Source: Gemmobacter sp. (GTDB lineage Bacteria; Pseudomonadota; Alphaproteobacteria; Rhodobacterales; Rhodobacteraceae). Taken from it: a stretch of 64,000 nt of DNA. Made by a program: the position numbers and the translations under genes. The stretch spans positions 2,026,501-2,090,500 of the forward strand of contig NZ_JAUCBS010000013.1 of NCBI RefSeq assembly GCF_034676705.1, given 5' to 3'. Positions 43,974 to 51,529 of this stretch are shown piece by piece. Under the pieces are notes generated by a model that saw nothing but the letters and a program-made list of their open reading frames with translations, did not search any database and was not told the DNA's origin. Position 1 is the stretch's first letter. Each line of letters begins with the position of its first letter.

Positions 43974-44744
43974 TTATCCGAAGATGGCCTTGCGCAGCAG
44001 GTTCAGCGCGGTGATCGCCAGCAGGATCAGCGTCCAGCGGCGGAATGCAACCGGATCCAGCCGGTCCTGCATGCGAAAGCCCGCCATCATGCCGAGGGCG
44101 GCGGGCACGATCAGCGCGGCCGAAAACGGCAGCGTCTGGGCATTCAGCACCCCCGAATTCAGATGCGCGCCCAGCAGCACGATCGAGCCGATCAGGAACA
44201 GCACCCCCTGTGCGCGCACCGACTCGGCCTTGCCCGCGCCGATGGACAGCAGGTAGATCACCATCGGCGGCCCCCAGATGCCGGAGACACCGCCGTAAAG
44301 CCCGCCGATCAGGCCGGTCATGTATTCCGCCCGGCTGCGGTGTTCCAGCCGCACCGCCAGGCTGCGCCCCGCCAGCTGCACCAGCGCAAAGGCGGCGATC
44401 GGCACGCCCAGCAGTCCCAGCAGCAGCCGCTGCGGCAACATCACCGCGAAGGGAGCCGTCACGAGGATGCCGATGATGGTGGTGACGATGACCCGCCGAT
44501 AGGTCCAGGCCGAGTCCACCGCCGCGCGCGGGCCGTCGCGCAGCGTCTGGTGGATGTTCGTCGTCAGGGTGGCCAGCACCAGCCCGGCCAGCGCGGTGGT
44601 CGGCGGCATGAACGACCCGAAGGCCGACATCATGATCAGCGGCATCGCAAAGCCGATGGCGCCCTTCACGAAACCGGCCACCAGCGTGACCCCGCAGGCC
44701 GCCCAGAAGGCCCAGGCGGGCAGCCCGCCATAGATCAGATCCAT
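43974..44744 (-). CDS. TauE/SafE-family transporter
   Basis: 256 residues from MDLIYGGLPAWAFWAACGVT, after the ribosome site AAGGAGA. About eight hydrophobic segments form two repeats, with the family pattern GFVKGAIGFAMPLIM and GLIGGLYGGVSGIWGPPMVI, then YLL. The family moves sulfite, sulfoacetate, taurine-related anions or other organic acids; the substrate here is unknown. It is the first gene of a pair with the esterase and divergent from mcd. A second TauE-type gene lies at 54666-55409. Confidence 0.85.
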   Translation of the reverse strand: MDLIYGGLPAWAFWAACGVTLVAGFVKGAIGFAMPLIMMSAFGSFMPPTTALAGLVLATLTTNIHQTLRDGPRAAVDSAWTYRRVIVTTIIGILVTAPFAVMLPQRLLLGLLGVPIAAFALVQLAGRSLAVRLEHRSRAEYMTGLIGGLYGGVSGIWGPPMVIYLLSIGAGKAESVRAQGVLFLIGSIVLLGAHLNSGVLNAQTLPFSAALIVPAALGMMAGFRMQDRLDPVAFRRWTLILLAITALNLLRKAIFG

Positions 44745-44911
44745 CGCGCGTCTCCTTCGTTCCGGGGGCTGCCTTACACCGGTCACGGGCGCGCTGCATC
44801 CGCAAAATCCATGCGACATAATCCTGCGGAATGACGGGTATTCGCGAATTAATGTTGCGCTGCGACTGCGAAGGGATTATGCCGCATCCACACGGATCAA
44901 GGAGTCTTCCC
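44745..44911. promoter_or_regulatory. Divergent promoter region, TauE gene and mcd
   Basis: 167 bases separate the two starts. A moderately AT-rich part (GCGAATTAATGTTGCGCTGC, about 44844-44863) could hold promoter elements. No clear dyad or known operator is seen. AAGGAG just before ATG 44912 is the mcd ribosome site. Confidence 0.3.
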
Positions 44912-46591
44912 ATGCCCCACGATGGCCAGGACCTGTCCCCAGCCACTGCCCTGCTGCCTGGCCTGACCGGCCTTGTGACCAAGGCCCTGCCGCCGGTGCA
45001 GGCGCTGCTGGTCACGGCCACGGAACGCCTGCGCGGCATGGTCAGCGTGAACGGCAAGGTCAGCGCCCAGCGGCTCGAGGCGGAACAGCGCGCGGCCCAC
45101 GGGCTGGCCTGGCTGGCCACCTATGTGGAATCGCTGCGCCAGATGGGCGCCTGGGCCGACCGGCTGTCCGAGGCCGGCGCCTTTGGCGAGATGGAGGCGC
45201 TGATCCTCCAGATCGGCTGCGCGGAATACCTGTGCCAGATCCAGGGCGGCATTCCGATGACCCAGGGCGAATTCGTCCGCCCGGCCGATCTGGGGCTGAC
45301 CCCGGCCGACCTTGCCGGCCTTGCCGCCCCTGCGGTGGTTGCGCTGATGGCGGGCAACACGGTTGCCGCCCGCGCCCGGCTGGTCGTGCTGATGCGGGAA
45401 AACCATGGCCGCGCGACCTTTGGCGCCTCGGGCCTGGATGACGAACTGGAGATGATCCGCGACCAGTTCCGCCGCTATGCAGATGACAAGATCGCGCCGC
45501 GCGCCCATGACTGGCACCTGAAGGACGAGCTGATCCCGATGGAGGTGATCGGCGAGCTGGCCGAAATGGGCGTGTTCGGCCTGACCATCCCGGAAAACCT
45601 GGGCGGGCTGGGGCTGTCCAAGGCCAGCATGGTCGTCGTCACCGAAGAACTGTCGCGCGGCTATATCGGCGTCGGATCCCTGGGCACCCGGTCGGAAATC
45701 GCCGCGGAACTGATCCTGTGCGGCGGCACCGACGAACAAAAGGCGAAATGGCTGCCCGGCCTCGCCTCGGGCGAGATCCTCTCGACTGCGGTGTTCACCG
45801 AACCGAACACCGGGTCGGATCTGGGCAGCTTGCGCACCCGCGCCCGCAAGGCGGGCGAGGATTGGCAGATCACCGGCAACAAGACCTGGATCACCCATGC
45901 CGCCCGCACCCATGTGATGACCGTGCTGGCCCGCAGCGTCGAGGGCACGACCGATTATCGCGGCCTGTCGATGTTCCTGGCCGAAAAGACCCCGGGCACC
46001 GCCGACACCCCCTTTGTCGACCCCGGCCTGTCGGGCGGCGAGATCGAGGTGCTGGGCTATCGCGGCATGAAGGAATACACCGTCAACTTCGACGGCTTCA
46101 CGGTCAAGGGCGAGAACCTCTTGGGCGGGGTCGAGGGGCAGGGCTTCAAGCAGCTGATGCAGACCTTCGAATCGGCGCGCATCCAGACGGCCGCCCGCGC
46201 CATCGGCGTGGCGCAGAATGCACTGGAAGTCGGCATGAAATATGCCGAGGACCGCGTGCAGTTCGGCAAGTCGCTGATCAATTTCCCGCGCGTGGCCGAC
46301 AAGCTGGCGATGATGGCGGTGGAAATCATGCTGGCCCGCCAGCTGACCTATTTCAGCGCCTGGCAAAAGGACCATGACAAGCGCTGCGACTTGGAGGCCG
46401 GCATGGCCAAACTGCTGGGCGCCCGCGTGGCCTGGGCGGCGGCCGACAATGCGCTGCAAATCCACGGCGGCAACGGCTTTGCGCTGGAATACCAGATCAG
46501 CCGCATCCTGTGCGATGCCCGCATCCTCAACATCTTCGAAGGCGCGGGCGAAATCCAGGCCCAGGTCATCGCGCGCCGCCTGCTGGAATAG
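44912..46591 (+). CDS. mcd: (2S)-methylsuccinyl-CoA dehydrogenase
   Basis: 559 residues from MPHDGQDLSPATALLPGLTG. The N-terminal about 150-residue extension (RLRGMVSVNGKVSAQRLEAE, then QRAAHGLAWLATYVESLRQM) is typical of Mcd and absent from ordinary acyl-CoA dehydrogenases. The rest is a full FAD-dependent acyl-CoA dehydrogenase (TAVFTEPNTGSDLGSLRT; ITGNKTWITHAART; QIHGGNGFALEYQISRILCD). Mcd oxidises methylsuccinyl-CoA to mesaconyl-CoA in the ethylmalonyl-CoA pathway for growth on acetate and C1/C2 compounds. The other pathway genes (ccr, ecm, mch) are not in the window. Confidence 0.9.
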   Translation: MPHDGQDLSPATALLPGLTGLVTKALPPVQALLVTATERLRGMVSVNGKVSAQRLEAEQRAAHGLAWLATYVESLRQMGAWADRLSEAGAFGEMEALILQIGCAEYLCQIQGGIPMTQGEFVRPADLGLTPADLAGLAAPAVVALMAGNTVAARARLVVLMRENHGRATFGASGLDDELEMIRDQFRRYADDKIAPRAHDWHLKDELIPMEVIGELAEMGVFGLTIPENLGGLGLSKASMVVVTEELSRGYIGVGSLGTRSEIAAELILCGGTDEQKAKWLPGLASGEILSTAVFTEPNTGSDLGSLRTRARKAGEDWQITGNKTWITHAARTHVMTVLARSVEGTTDYRGLSMFLAEKTPGTADTPFVDPGLSGGEIEVLGYRGMKEYTVNFDGFTVKGENLLGGVEGQGFKQLMQTFESARIQTAARAIGVAQNALEVGMKYAEDRVQFGKSLINFPRVADKLAMMAVEIMLARQLTYFSAWQKDHDKRCDLEAGMAKLLGARVAWAAADNALQIHGGNGFALEYQISRILCDARILNIFEGAGEIQAQVIARRLLE

Positions 46592-46641
46592 GGCCGCGGT
46601 GCCCAGTCCCCGCGCCGTGGCGCCGGTGGAGATTGCGGAGC

Positions 46642-46676
46642 CTCCGGCGGGGATATTTGGATCAGAGCGAATGGGG
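46642..46676 (+). repeat. Structured dispersed repeat, copy 5 (tail mainly)
   Basis: The copy reads CTCCGGCGGGGATATTTGGA then TCAGAGCGAATGG. Only a weak GGAG/CTCC pairing lies upstream, so the hairpins seem lost. It faces copy 6 head to head, about 20 bases apart, and the two tails together form an inverted repeat. Confidence 0.7.
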
Positions 46677-46692
46677 CCGGTTGGCGCTGTTT

Positions 46693-46765
46693 CCCTTTCG
46701 CTTTGACACAAATATCCTCGGGGGGAGGCTCGGAACGAGCCGGGGGGCAGACGGCCCCCCTCTTG
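46693..46765 (-). repeat. Structured dispersed repeat, copy 6
   Basis: On the minus strand it reads hairpin A GGGGGGC-CGTCT-GCCCCCC (46742-46760), hairpin B GGCTCG-TTC-CGAGCC (46727-46741), then TCCCCCCGAGGATATTTGTG followed by TCAAAGCGAAAGG. It lies between mcd and mtgA. Hairpin B shares its TTC loop with copy 4 while stem bases differ in pairs. Confidence 0.85.
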
Positions 46766-46831
46766 CGCCCTGTGCCACCAGCGCGCGCGGTGGTGCTTGA
46801 CGCCCTGCCTGCCCCATGGTCTGGATCCGCC

Positions 46832-47569
46832 ATGGCCGAGAAACCCTCCACCAGAAAGCGCGGCGCCCGAAAGGGGGCGGCCGATCAGGCGGCACGCCGG
46901 GGCTGGCGCTGGCTGCTGCGCTGGGGGCTGCGGGGCGCCGGCGTGGCGGTGCTGCTGGTGCTGGGCTGGATCCTGCTGCTGGCCCTCGTGGCGCCGCCCC
47001 GCAACCTCTACATGCGGTCCGAAGCCGCGCGGCTGGGTGGCATCAGCTATGACTGGGCCGATTGGGACGAGATCGCGCCGGTGATGGCGCGGTCCATCGT
47101 GGCGGCCGAGGATGCGAACTATTGCCTGCACTGGGGCTTTGACATGGCGGCGATCCGGCAGGCGCTGGACCAGGGCGGCAACCGCGGCGCCTCGACCATC
47201 AGCCAGCAGGTGGTCAAGAACGTGTTCCTGTGGCACGGCCGCAGCTGGACGCGCAAGGCGCTGGAGGCGGGGCTGACCCCGGTGGTGGAAACCTTCTGGT
47301 CCAAGCGGCGGATCCTCGAGGTTTACATGAATGTCGCCGAATTCGACGAAGGCGTCTTTGGCGTTCGGGCGGCGGCGGCGCATTACTTCAAGGTCACCCC
47401 CGACAAGCTGACCCCCACCCAGGCGGCGCGGCTGGCCATGGTGCTGCCCGACCCCAAGGCCCGCAGCGCCGCGCGCCCCAGCGACTGGCAGCGCCGCCGC
47501 ACCGCCGGCATCATCGACGGTGCGCAAACCATTGCCGTTGACGGCCGCGCCGCGTGTTTCGAGGGGTAG
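46832..47569 (+). CDS. mtgA: Monofunctional peptidoglycan transglycosylase
   Basis: 245 residues from MAEKPSTRKRGARKGAADQA. A basic cytoplasmic tail and one membrane helix (about 35-55: VAVLLVLGWILLLALVAPP) lead into the GT51 domain. The catalytic Glu is in IVAAEDANYCLHWGFD, followed by RGASTISQQVVKNVFLWHGR and the second Glu region ILEVYMNVAEF. The enzyme polymerises lipid II into glycan strands. The frame is open upstream, but MAEK with the membrane anchor fits the family. Confidence 0.94.
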   Translation: MAEKPSTRKRGARKGAADQAARRGWRWLLRWGLRGAGVAVLLVLGWILLLALVAPPRNLYMRSEAARLGGISYDWADWDEIAPVMARSIVAAEDANYCLHWGFDMAAIRQALDQGGNRGASTISQQVVKNVFLWHGRSWTRKALEAGLTPVVETFWSKRRILEVYMNVAEFDEGVFGVRAAAAHYFKVTPDKLTPTQAARLAMVLPDPKARSAARPSDWQRRRTAGIIDGAQTIAVDGRAACFEG

Positions 47570-47633
47570 GGCGGGTTGAATTCCGGCCCCCGCCGGTGCA
47601 AGGAAGGGGGATCATCCCCCACGCCTGTGAACC

Positions 47634-48299
47634 ATGAACCGACTGTTCCATTTCCCGCTGTCCCCGTTCTGCCGCAAGGTGCGCCTGACGCTGGCCGAAA
47701 AGCGCGTCGAGGTGGAACTGGTCGAAGAGCGTTACTGGGAACAGGGCGCCGAGTTCCTGCGCCGCAACCCGGCCGGCAAGGTGCCCGTGCTGCGTCTGGG
47801 CGACCGGGTGCTGAGCGAGAGCCAGGCGATCTGCGAATATCTGGACGAGACGATCCCGGATCCGCAGCTGATCCCGCGCGATCCCATGAAGCGCTACGAG
47901 GTGCGGCGGCTGTGCGCCTGGTTCGATGACAAGTTCCACCACGAGGTCACCGCCAAGCTGCATTACGAGCGGCTGATGAAAAAGGTGACCAAGGCCGGCT
48001 ACCCCGATGGCAAGGCGATCCGTGAAGGTGTGGCGCGGTTCAAGTATCATCTGGATTACATGGGCTGGCTGCTGGAAAACCGCCGCTGGCTGGCCGGCGA
48101 CCAGATGACGCTGGCCGATTTCGCCGCTGCTGCGCATCTGAGCTGTCTGGATTATGGATCGGACGTGGACTGGGACCGGCAGCCGGGGGTCAAGGACTGG
48201 TATGCCAAGGTGAAATCGCGGCCGTCGTTCCGTTCGCTTCTCGCCGATCAGGTGCCGGGCAGCCCGCCACCGCCGCATTATGCCGACCTCGACTTCTGA
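47634..48299 (+). CDS. Glutathione S-transferase-like protein
   Basis: 221 residues starting MNRLFHFPLSPFCRKVRLTL. The N-terminal thioredoxin-like domain has SPFCRKVRL (a Cys-containing active-site turn) and ESQAICEYLDE, which binds the glutamate of glutathione. The C-terminal helical domain ends ADFAAAAHLSCLDYGSDVDW. Reactions could include conjugation, dehalogenation or disulfide exchange. It is 64 bases after mtgA and 59 before the queG open frame; no functional link is evident. Confidence 0.85.
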   Translation: MNRLFHFPLSPFCRKVRLTLAEKRVEVELVEERYWEQGAEFLRRNPAGKVPVLRLGDRVLSESQAICEYLDETIPDPQLIPRDPMKRYEVRRLCAWFDDKFHHEVTAKLHYERLMKKVTKAGYPDGKAIREGVARFKYHLDYMGWLLENRRWLAGDQMTLADFAAAAHLSCLDYGSDVDWDRQPGVKDWYAKVKSRPSFRSLLADQVPGSPPPPHYADLDF

Positions 48300-48308
48300 C
48301 GAGGCGGC

Positions 48309-48401
48309 GGGGGGCCTGCCCCCCGCACCCCCCGGCCAAGGGGGGCCGTCTGCCCCCCTTGGATCCCCCCGAGGGTATTTCGGAAAAGGCAAAGCTGAAA
48401 C
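48309..48401 (+). repeat. Structured dispersed repeat, copy 7
   Basis: Two G/C-run hairpins occur: GGGGGGC-CT-GCCCCCC (48309-48324) and GGGGGGC-CGTCT-GCCCCCC (48340-48358). The tail CCCCCCGAGGGTATTTCGGA is followed by AAAGGCAAAGCTGAAAC. The tail is in frame with queG and forms the first codons of that open frame. Confidence 0.82.
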
Positions 48402-49414
48402 AGCGGTTGCTGGGGCAGGCGCAGGCCGAGGGCTTTGCCGCCATGGGCATCTGTCGCCCCGACGCCATTCCGCAGGCGGCGGCGCGGCTGGCGGCCTATG
48501 TGGCCGAGGGCCGGCATGGCCAGATGGGCTGGATGGCCGAGCGCATGCACTGGCGGGGCGATCCGGTTGCCCTGTGGGCCGAGGCGCAATCGGTGATCAT
48601 GCTGGCCGAGCCTTATCAGCCGGCTGGCGATCCGCTGGCGGTGCTGGACCGGCCCGATCTGGGGGCGGTTGCCGCCTATGCGCAGGGCAAGGATTATCAC
48701 GATCTGGTCAAGCGGCGGCTGAAACGGCTGGGGCGCTGGCTGCTGGACCAGGCGGGGGGCGAGATCAAGGTGTTCGTCGATACCGCCCCCGTGATGGAAA
48801 AGCCACTGGCCGAGGCCGCGGGCCTGGGCTGGCAGGGCAAGCATACCAACCTGCTGTCGCGCGATCTGGGGAACTGGTTCTTTCTGGGCGCGATCTTCAC
48901 CACGCTGGATTTGCCGCCCGACGTGCCGGAACGCCAGCATTGCGGCCGCTGCACCGCCTGTCTGGATGCCTGTCCGACCGGGGCGTTTCCGGCGCCCTTC
49001 CAGCTGGATGCGCGGCGCTGCGTGTCGTATCTGACGATCGAGCACAAGGGGCCGGTGGACGCCGATCTGCGCCCCCTGCTGGGCAACCGGATCTATGGCT
49101 GCGACGATTGTCTGGCAGTCTGCCCCTGGAACAAGTTCGCGGTTCAGGCCCGCGACATCGGCTATGCCCACCGCGTGGGCGCGCCGGCGCTGGCCGATCT
49201 GGTGGGGCTGGACGATGCCGCGTTCCGCGCGATGTTCGCCGGCAGCCCGATCAAGCGGATCGGGCGCGACCGGATGGTGCGCAACGTTCTGTATGCCATC
49301 GGGAATTCCGGGCTGGCCGATTTGGTGCCGCAGGTTGTGCCGCTGGTCGATGACCCGGATCCGGCAGTGGCCGATGCCGCCCGCTGGGCGCTGGCGCGGC
49401 TAGGGGCGGTCTGA
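48359..49414 (+). CDS. queG: Epoxyqueuosine reductase QueG
   Basis: 351 residues from TTG 48359 (LDPPEGISEKAKLKQRLLGQ). The enzyme reduces epoxyqueuosine to queuosine in tRNA and binds a corrinoid and two [4Fe-4S] clusters. Cluster motifs are HCGRCTACLDACPTGAF and YGCDDCLAVCPWNKF. KVFVDTAPVMEKPLAEAAGL, then GWQGKHTNLLS, is a family hallmark. The family sequence begins around KLKQRLL. No ATG precedes it, so translation must begin at a rare codon inside repeat copy 7 (TTG 48359, CTG, or similar). Its end overlaps ohrR by 15 bases. Confidence 0.9.
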   Translation: MDPPEGISEKAKLKQRLLGQAQAEGFAAMGICRPDAIPQAAARLAAYVAEGRHGQMGWMAERMHWRGDPVALWAEAQSVIMLAEPYQPAGDPLAVLDRPDLGAVAAYAQGKDYHDLVKRRLKRLGRWLLDQAGGEIKVFVDTAPVMEKPLAEAAGLGWQGKHTNLLSRDLGNWFFLGAIFTTLDLPPDVPERQHCGRCTACLDACPTGAFPAPFQLDARRCVSYLTIEHKGPVDADLRPLLGNRIYGCDDCLAVCPWNKFAVQARDIGYAHRVGAPALADLVGLDDAAFRAMFAGSPIKRIGRDRMVRNVLYAIGNSGLADLVPQVVPLVDDPDPAVADAARWALARLGAV

Positions 49415-49831
49415 CACCAGCCGGTCGCGCAATGTGGTGACCGCATCGCGCAGCGCCGCCGCCTGATCCGCCGTCAGCCCCGACCGTTCCAGCAGGCCGC
49501 CCGGCACATGAGCGGCGCGGGCTTGCAGGGCACGGCCGGCATCGGTCAGGGCGATGCGGACCTGCCGTTCATCGGCCTTGTCGCGGCTGCGGGTCAGCAG
49601 ACCCTGACCCTCCATCCGTTTCAGCAGCGGGGTCAGCGTGTTCGATTCCAGCCGCAGCGCCCGGCCAAGCGCGCCGACCGTCTGGTCATCCTGGGCCCAG
49701 AGCCCGGTCAGCACCAGATACTGCGGATAGGTCAGCCCCAGCGGATCCAGCAGCGGCTTGTAGGCCGCCTGCATCGCATGGCTGGCGGAATAGAGCGCAA
49801 AGCAGATCATGTCGGGCAGGGCGAGGGTCAT
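49400..49831 (-). CDS. ohrR: Organic peroxide sensor OhrR (MarR family)
   Basis: 143 residues from MTLALPDMICFALYSASHAM. OhrR represses ohr until its N-terminal Cys is oxidised by organic peroxide; the Cys is Cys10 in ICFALYSA, exactly the OhrR pattern. The MarR winged HTH (about 50-95: TVGALGRALRLESNTLTPLL, then KRMEGQGLLTRSR) is intact. It is divergent from ohr with 102 bases between starts, which supports the assignment. The last 15 bases overlap queG on the other strand. Confidence 0.92.
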   Translation of the reverse strand: MTLALPDMICFALYSASHAMQAAYKPLLDPLGLTYPQYLVLTGLWAQDDQTVGALGRALRLESNTLTPLLKRMEGQGLLTRSRDKADERQVRIALTDAGRALQARAAHVPGGLLERSGLTADQAAALRDAVTTLRDRLVSDRP

Positions 49832-49933
49832 GGCTTCCAGATAGATCGCGCGCGAGTGAATCGCAAGCGGGTTGACTCGCTGAGCGGAGGGGCTAAGTAT
49901 ATCGTATCCGATTGAATCGTGATGGAGAAAATC
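49832..49933. promoter_or_regulatory. ohrR-ohr divergent control region
   Basis: The 102-base gap contains an AT-rich segment (CTAAGTATATCGTATCCGAT, then TGAATCG, about 49893-49919) upstream of ohr. OhrR usually binds AT-rich dyads overlapping the -10 region, and this is the only such stretch here. The exact operator is not resolved. Confidence 0.45.
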
Positions 49934-50362
49934 ATGGCGACGACGATCAAATATACCGCTTCGGCCACGGCAACCGGCGGCGGCCGCGATGGCAACAGCG
50001 CGCTGGATGATGGCGGGCTTGCGGTCAAGCTGGCGCCGCCCAAGGAACTGGGTGGCAGCGGGCAGGGCAACAACCCCGAACAGCTGTTCGCGCTTGGCTA
50101 TGCGGCCTGCTATCTGGGCGCCATGCGCTTTGTCGCCGGGGCGGAAAAGCTGGGGGCGGTGCCTGCGGATGCGACCGTCCGGGCAACCGTGGGAATCGGG
50201 CCGCGCGCCGAAGGCGGTTTCGGCCTGGGCGTGAAGCTGGAGGTGACCATGCCGGGGGTCGATCGCGCGGTGGCCGAAAAGATTGCCGAGCGCGGCCATT
50301 TCATCTGCCCCTATTCCAATGCGACCAAGGGCAACATCCCGCTAGAGACCGTGGTTCTGTAA
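49934..50362 (+). CDS. ohr: Organic hydroperoxide reductase Ohr
   Basis: 142 residues from MATTIKYTASATATGGGRDG; the start follows GGAG by 6 bases, although ATG 49922 is also in frame. Ohr is a dimeric thiol peroxidase that reduces organic and fatty-acid peroxides. The two reactive Cys are Cys59 (GYAACYLGAM) and Cys125 (HFICPYSNATKGN). The NPEQLFALGYAACYLGAM motif is the Ohr signature. It is divergent from its regulator ohrR. Confidence 0.95.
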   Translation: MATTIKYTASATATGGGRDGNSALDDGGLAVKLAPPKELGGSGQGNNPEQLFALGYAACYLGAMRFVAGAEKLGAVPADATVRATVGIGPRAEGGFGLGVKLEVTMPGVDRAVAEKIAERGHFICPYSNATKGNIPLETVVL

Positions 50363-50462
50363 CCCGTCGTCGGCAAGGCATTGCCGCCGCCGCGCCCCGG
50401 GGCTTGGGCGCGGCGGCATTGTGCGCTATGGTGGCCCCCGTTTCCGAGGAGGAGGACAGCCG

Positions 50463-50681
50463 ATGCACCGCCCGACCCAAGGCCAAACTCACGGCCCGAC
50501 TCATGGCCAGACCGAAGGCCGCCACCTTGCCGACCACCGCGCCCCTGCCGGCAAGGCGCGCACGGCCGCCTTCCTGCGGCTGGACCGCGCCCCGCGCGAA
50601 AGCTTTCACGTCTCGCGCCCCGCGGCGGGGCAAGGGCGGATCGTTCAATTCCTGCGCATCGCGCGCGGCCGGCTGGCCTGA
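50463..50681 (+). CDS. Small basic protein, unknown (first of pair)
   Basis: 72 residues starting MHRPTQGQTHGPTHGQTEGR, after a strong GAGGAGGA. The N-terminus has GQTHGPTHGQT repeats, and the C-terminal half is Arg-rich (FLRLDRAPRESFHVSRPAAG, then QGRIVQFLRIARGRL). Its last residues resemble those of the next small gene (ARVQFMRLARQ). No family is recognised. It lies 100 bases after ohr. The good ribosome site makes it more likely than a random open frame. Confidence 0.5.
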   Translation: MHRPTQGQTHGPTHGQTEGRHLADHRAPAGKARTAAFLRLDRAPRESFHVSRPAAGQGRIVQFLRIARGRLA

Positions 50682-50739
50682 CTGTCATGGTTCCGCCGCG
50701 TTCCGCCGCTATGGGATGCGGCGGAGCGGAGTGGATATC

Positions 50740-50922
50740 ATGCGACCTGAGAAAACCAAGCCGACGCGGCCGCCGGTGCCGGCCGGGCTGAAGGCGTTCT
50801 GGACCTATGCCCGCGCCGATGTGGCGCCGCTGGCCTCGTTGCGGGTGGTGCCGGCCGAACGGCAGGCCGGGCGCGCCCGGGTGCAGTTCATGCGGCTGGC
50901 CCGCCAGCAGGCCCGGGCCTGA
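50740..50922 (+). CDS. Small basic protein, unknown (second of pair)
   Basis: 60 residues starting MRPEKTKPTRPPVPAGLKAF. The Pro/Lys-rich N-terminus leads into WTYARADVAPLASLRVVPAE, then RQAGRARVQFMRLARQQARA. The C-terminus resembles the preceding small gene. A hairpin TCCGCCGC/GCGGCGGA (50702-50725) lies between them. The gene ends 10 bases before the convergent ogt stop. No function can be stated. Confidence 0.5.
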   Translation: MRPEKTKPTRPPVPAGLKAFWTYARADVAPLASLRVVPAERQAGRARVQFMRLARQQARA

Positions 50923-50932
50923 GCGCGCCGGG

Positions 50933-51376
50933 CTAGATCAGCAGCGCCCCTTCGAATCGCAGCAGCGCCGCCTTGGTTTCCACCCCGCCGGGGGCGGAAA
51001 AGCCGCCGAACCCATGCGTGCCGACCACGCGGTGACAGGGGATCAGAATGGGCAGCGGGTTGGCGCCGCAGGCCTGCCCGACCGCCTGGGCCGGGGCGCC
51101 CACGGCATGGGCGATCTGGCCATAGGTCCGTGTCTCGCCCAGCGGAATGGCGGCCATTGCGCGCCGGACCCTGGCGTTCAGCCCGTCGCCCCAGTCGAAC
51201 GGCAGGTCGAACCCGCCGCGCCCGCCGGCGAAATAGGCGGCCAGCTGGCGCGCCGCCTCGTCCAGCAGCGGTGAGGGGTCGGAAACCCCGCCGCCCCACT
51301 CCACCCGGCGCAACACACCGCCGGTTTCCACCAGCGTCAGCGGGCCAAAGGGCGAAGGAACGGTCAGCTGTGCCAT
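50933..51376 (-). CDS. ogt: Methylated-DNA-protein cysteine methyltransferase
   Basis: 147 residues from MAQLTVPSPFGPLTLVETGG; the frame is open to 51475, but that part overlaps repeat copy 8. The protein takes methyl groups from O6-methylguanine onto its own Cys and is used up in the act. The active site is LPILIPCHRVVGTHG (PCHRV), the helix-turn-helix is RTYGQIAHAVGAPAQAVGQA, and the Asn hinge is ACGANPLP. It lacks an N-terminal Ada domain, so it is the stand-alone Ogt type. Confidence 0.93.
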   Translation of the reverse strand: MAQLTVPSPFGPLTLVETGGVLRRVEWGGGVSDPSPLLDEAARQLAAYFAGGRGGFDLPFDWGDGLNARVRRAMAAIPLGETRTYGQIAHAVGAPAQAVGQACGANPLPILIPCHRVVGTHGFGGFSAPGGVETKAALLRFEGALLI

Positions 51377-51437
51377 GGCGGAATGATCCACGCCCGGCAG
51401 CGCAAAGGCAAGCAGGTTCCCGCCGGCGCCACGCGGC

Positions 51438-51520
51438 CCTTTCACCTTGCCGAAAATACCCCGGGGGGCAGGCATGCCCTATCCCCCGGGCGCGCCGGTT
51501 GCAGGGGGGCAGGGCCCCCC
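51438..51520 (-). repeat. Structured dispersed repeat, copy 8
   Basis: On the minus strand it reads hairpin A GGGGGGC-CCT-GCCCCCC (51504-51520), a variable middle part, then TGCCCCCCGGGGTATTTTCG followed by GCAAGGTGAAAGG. It lies between ileS and ogt, with its tail pointing toward ogt. It may also act as the ileS terminator. Confidence 0.78.
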
Positions 51521-51529
51521 AGGCGCCCC

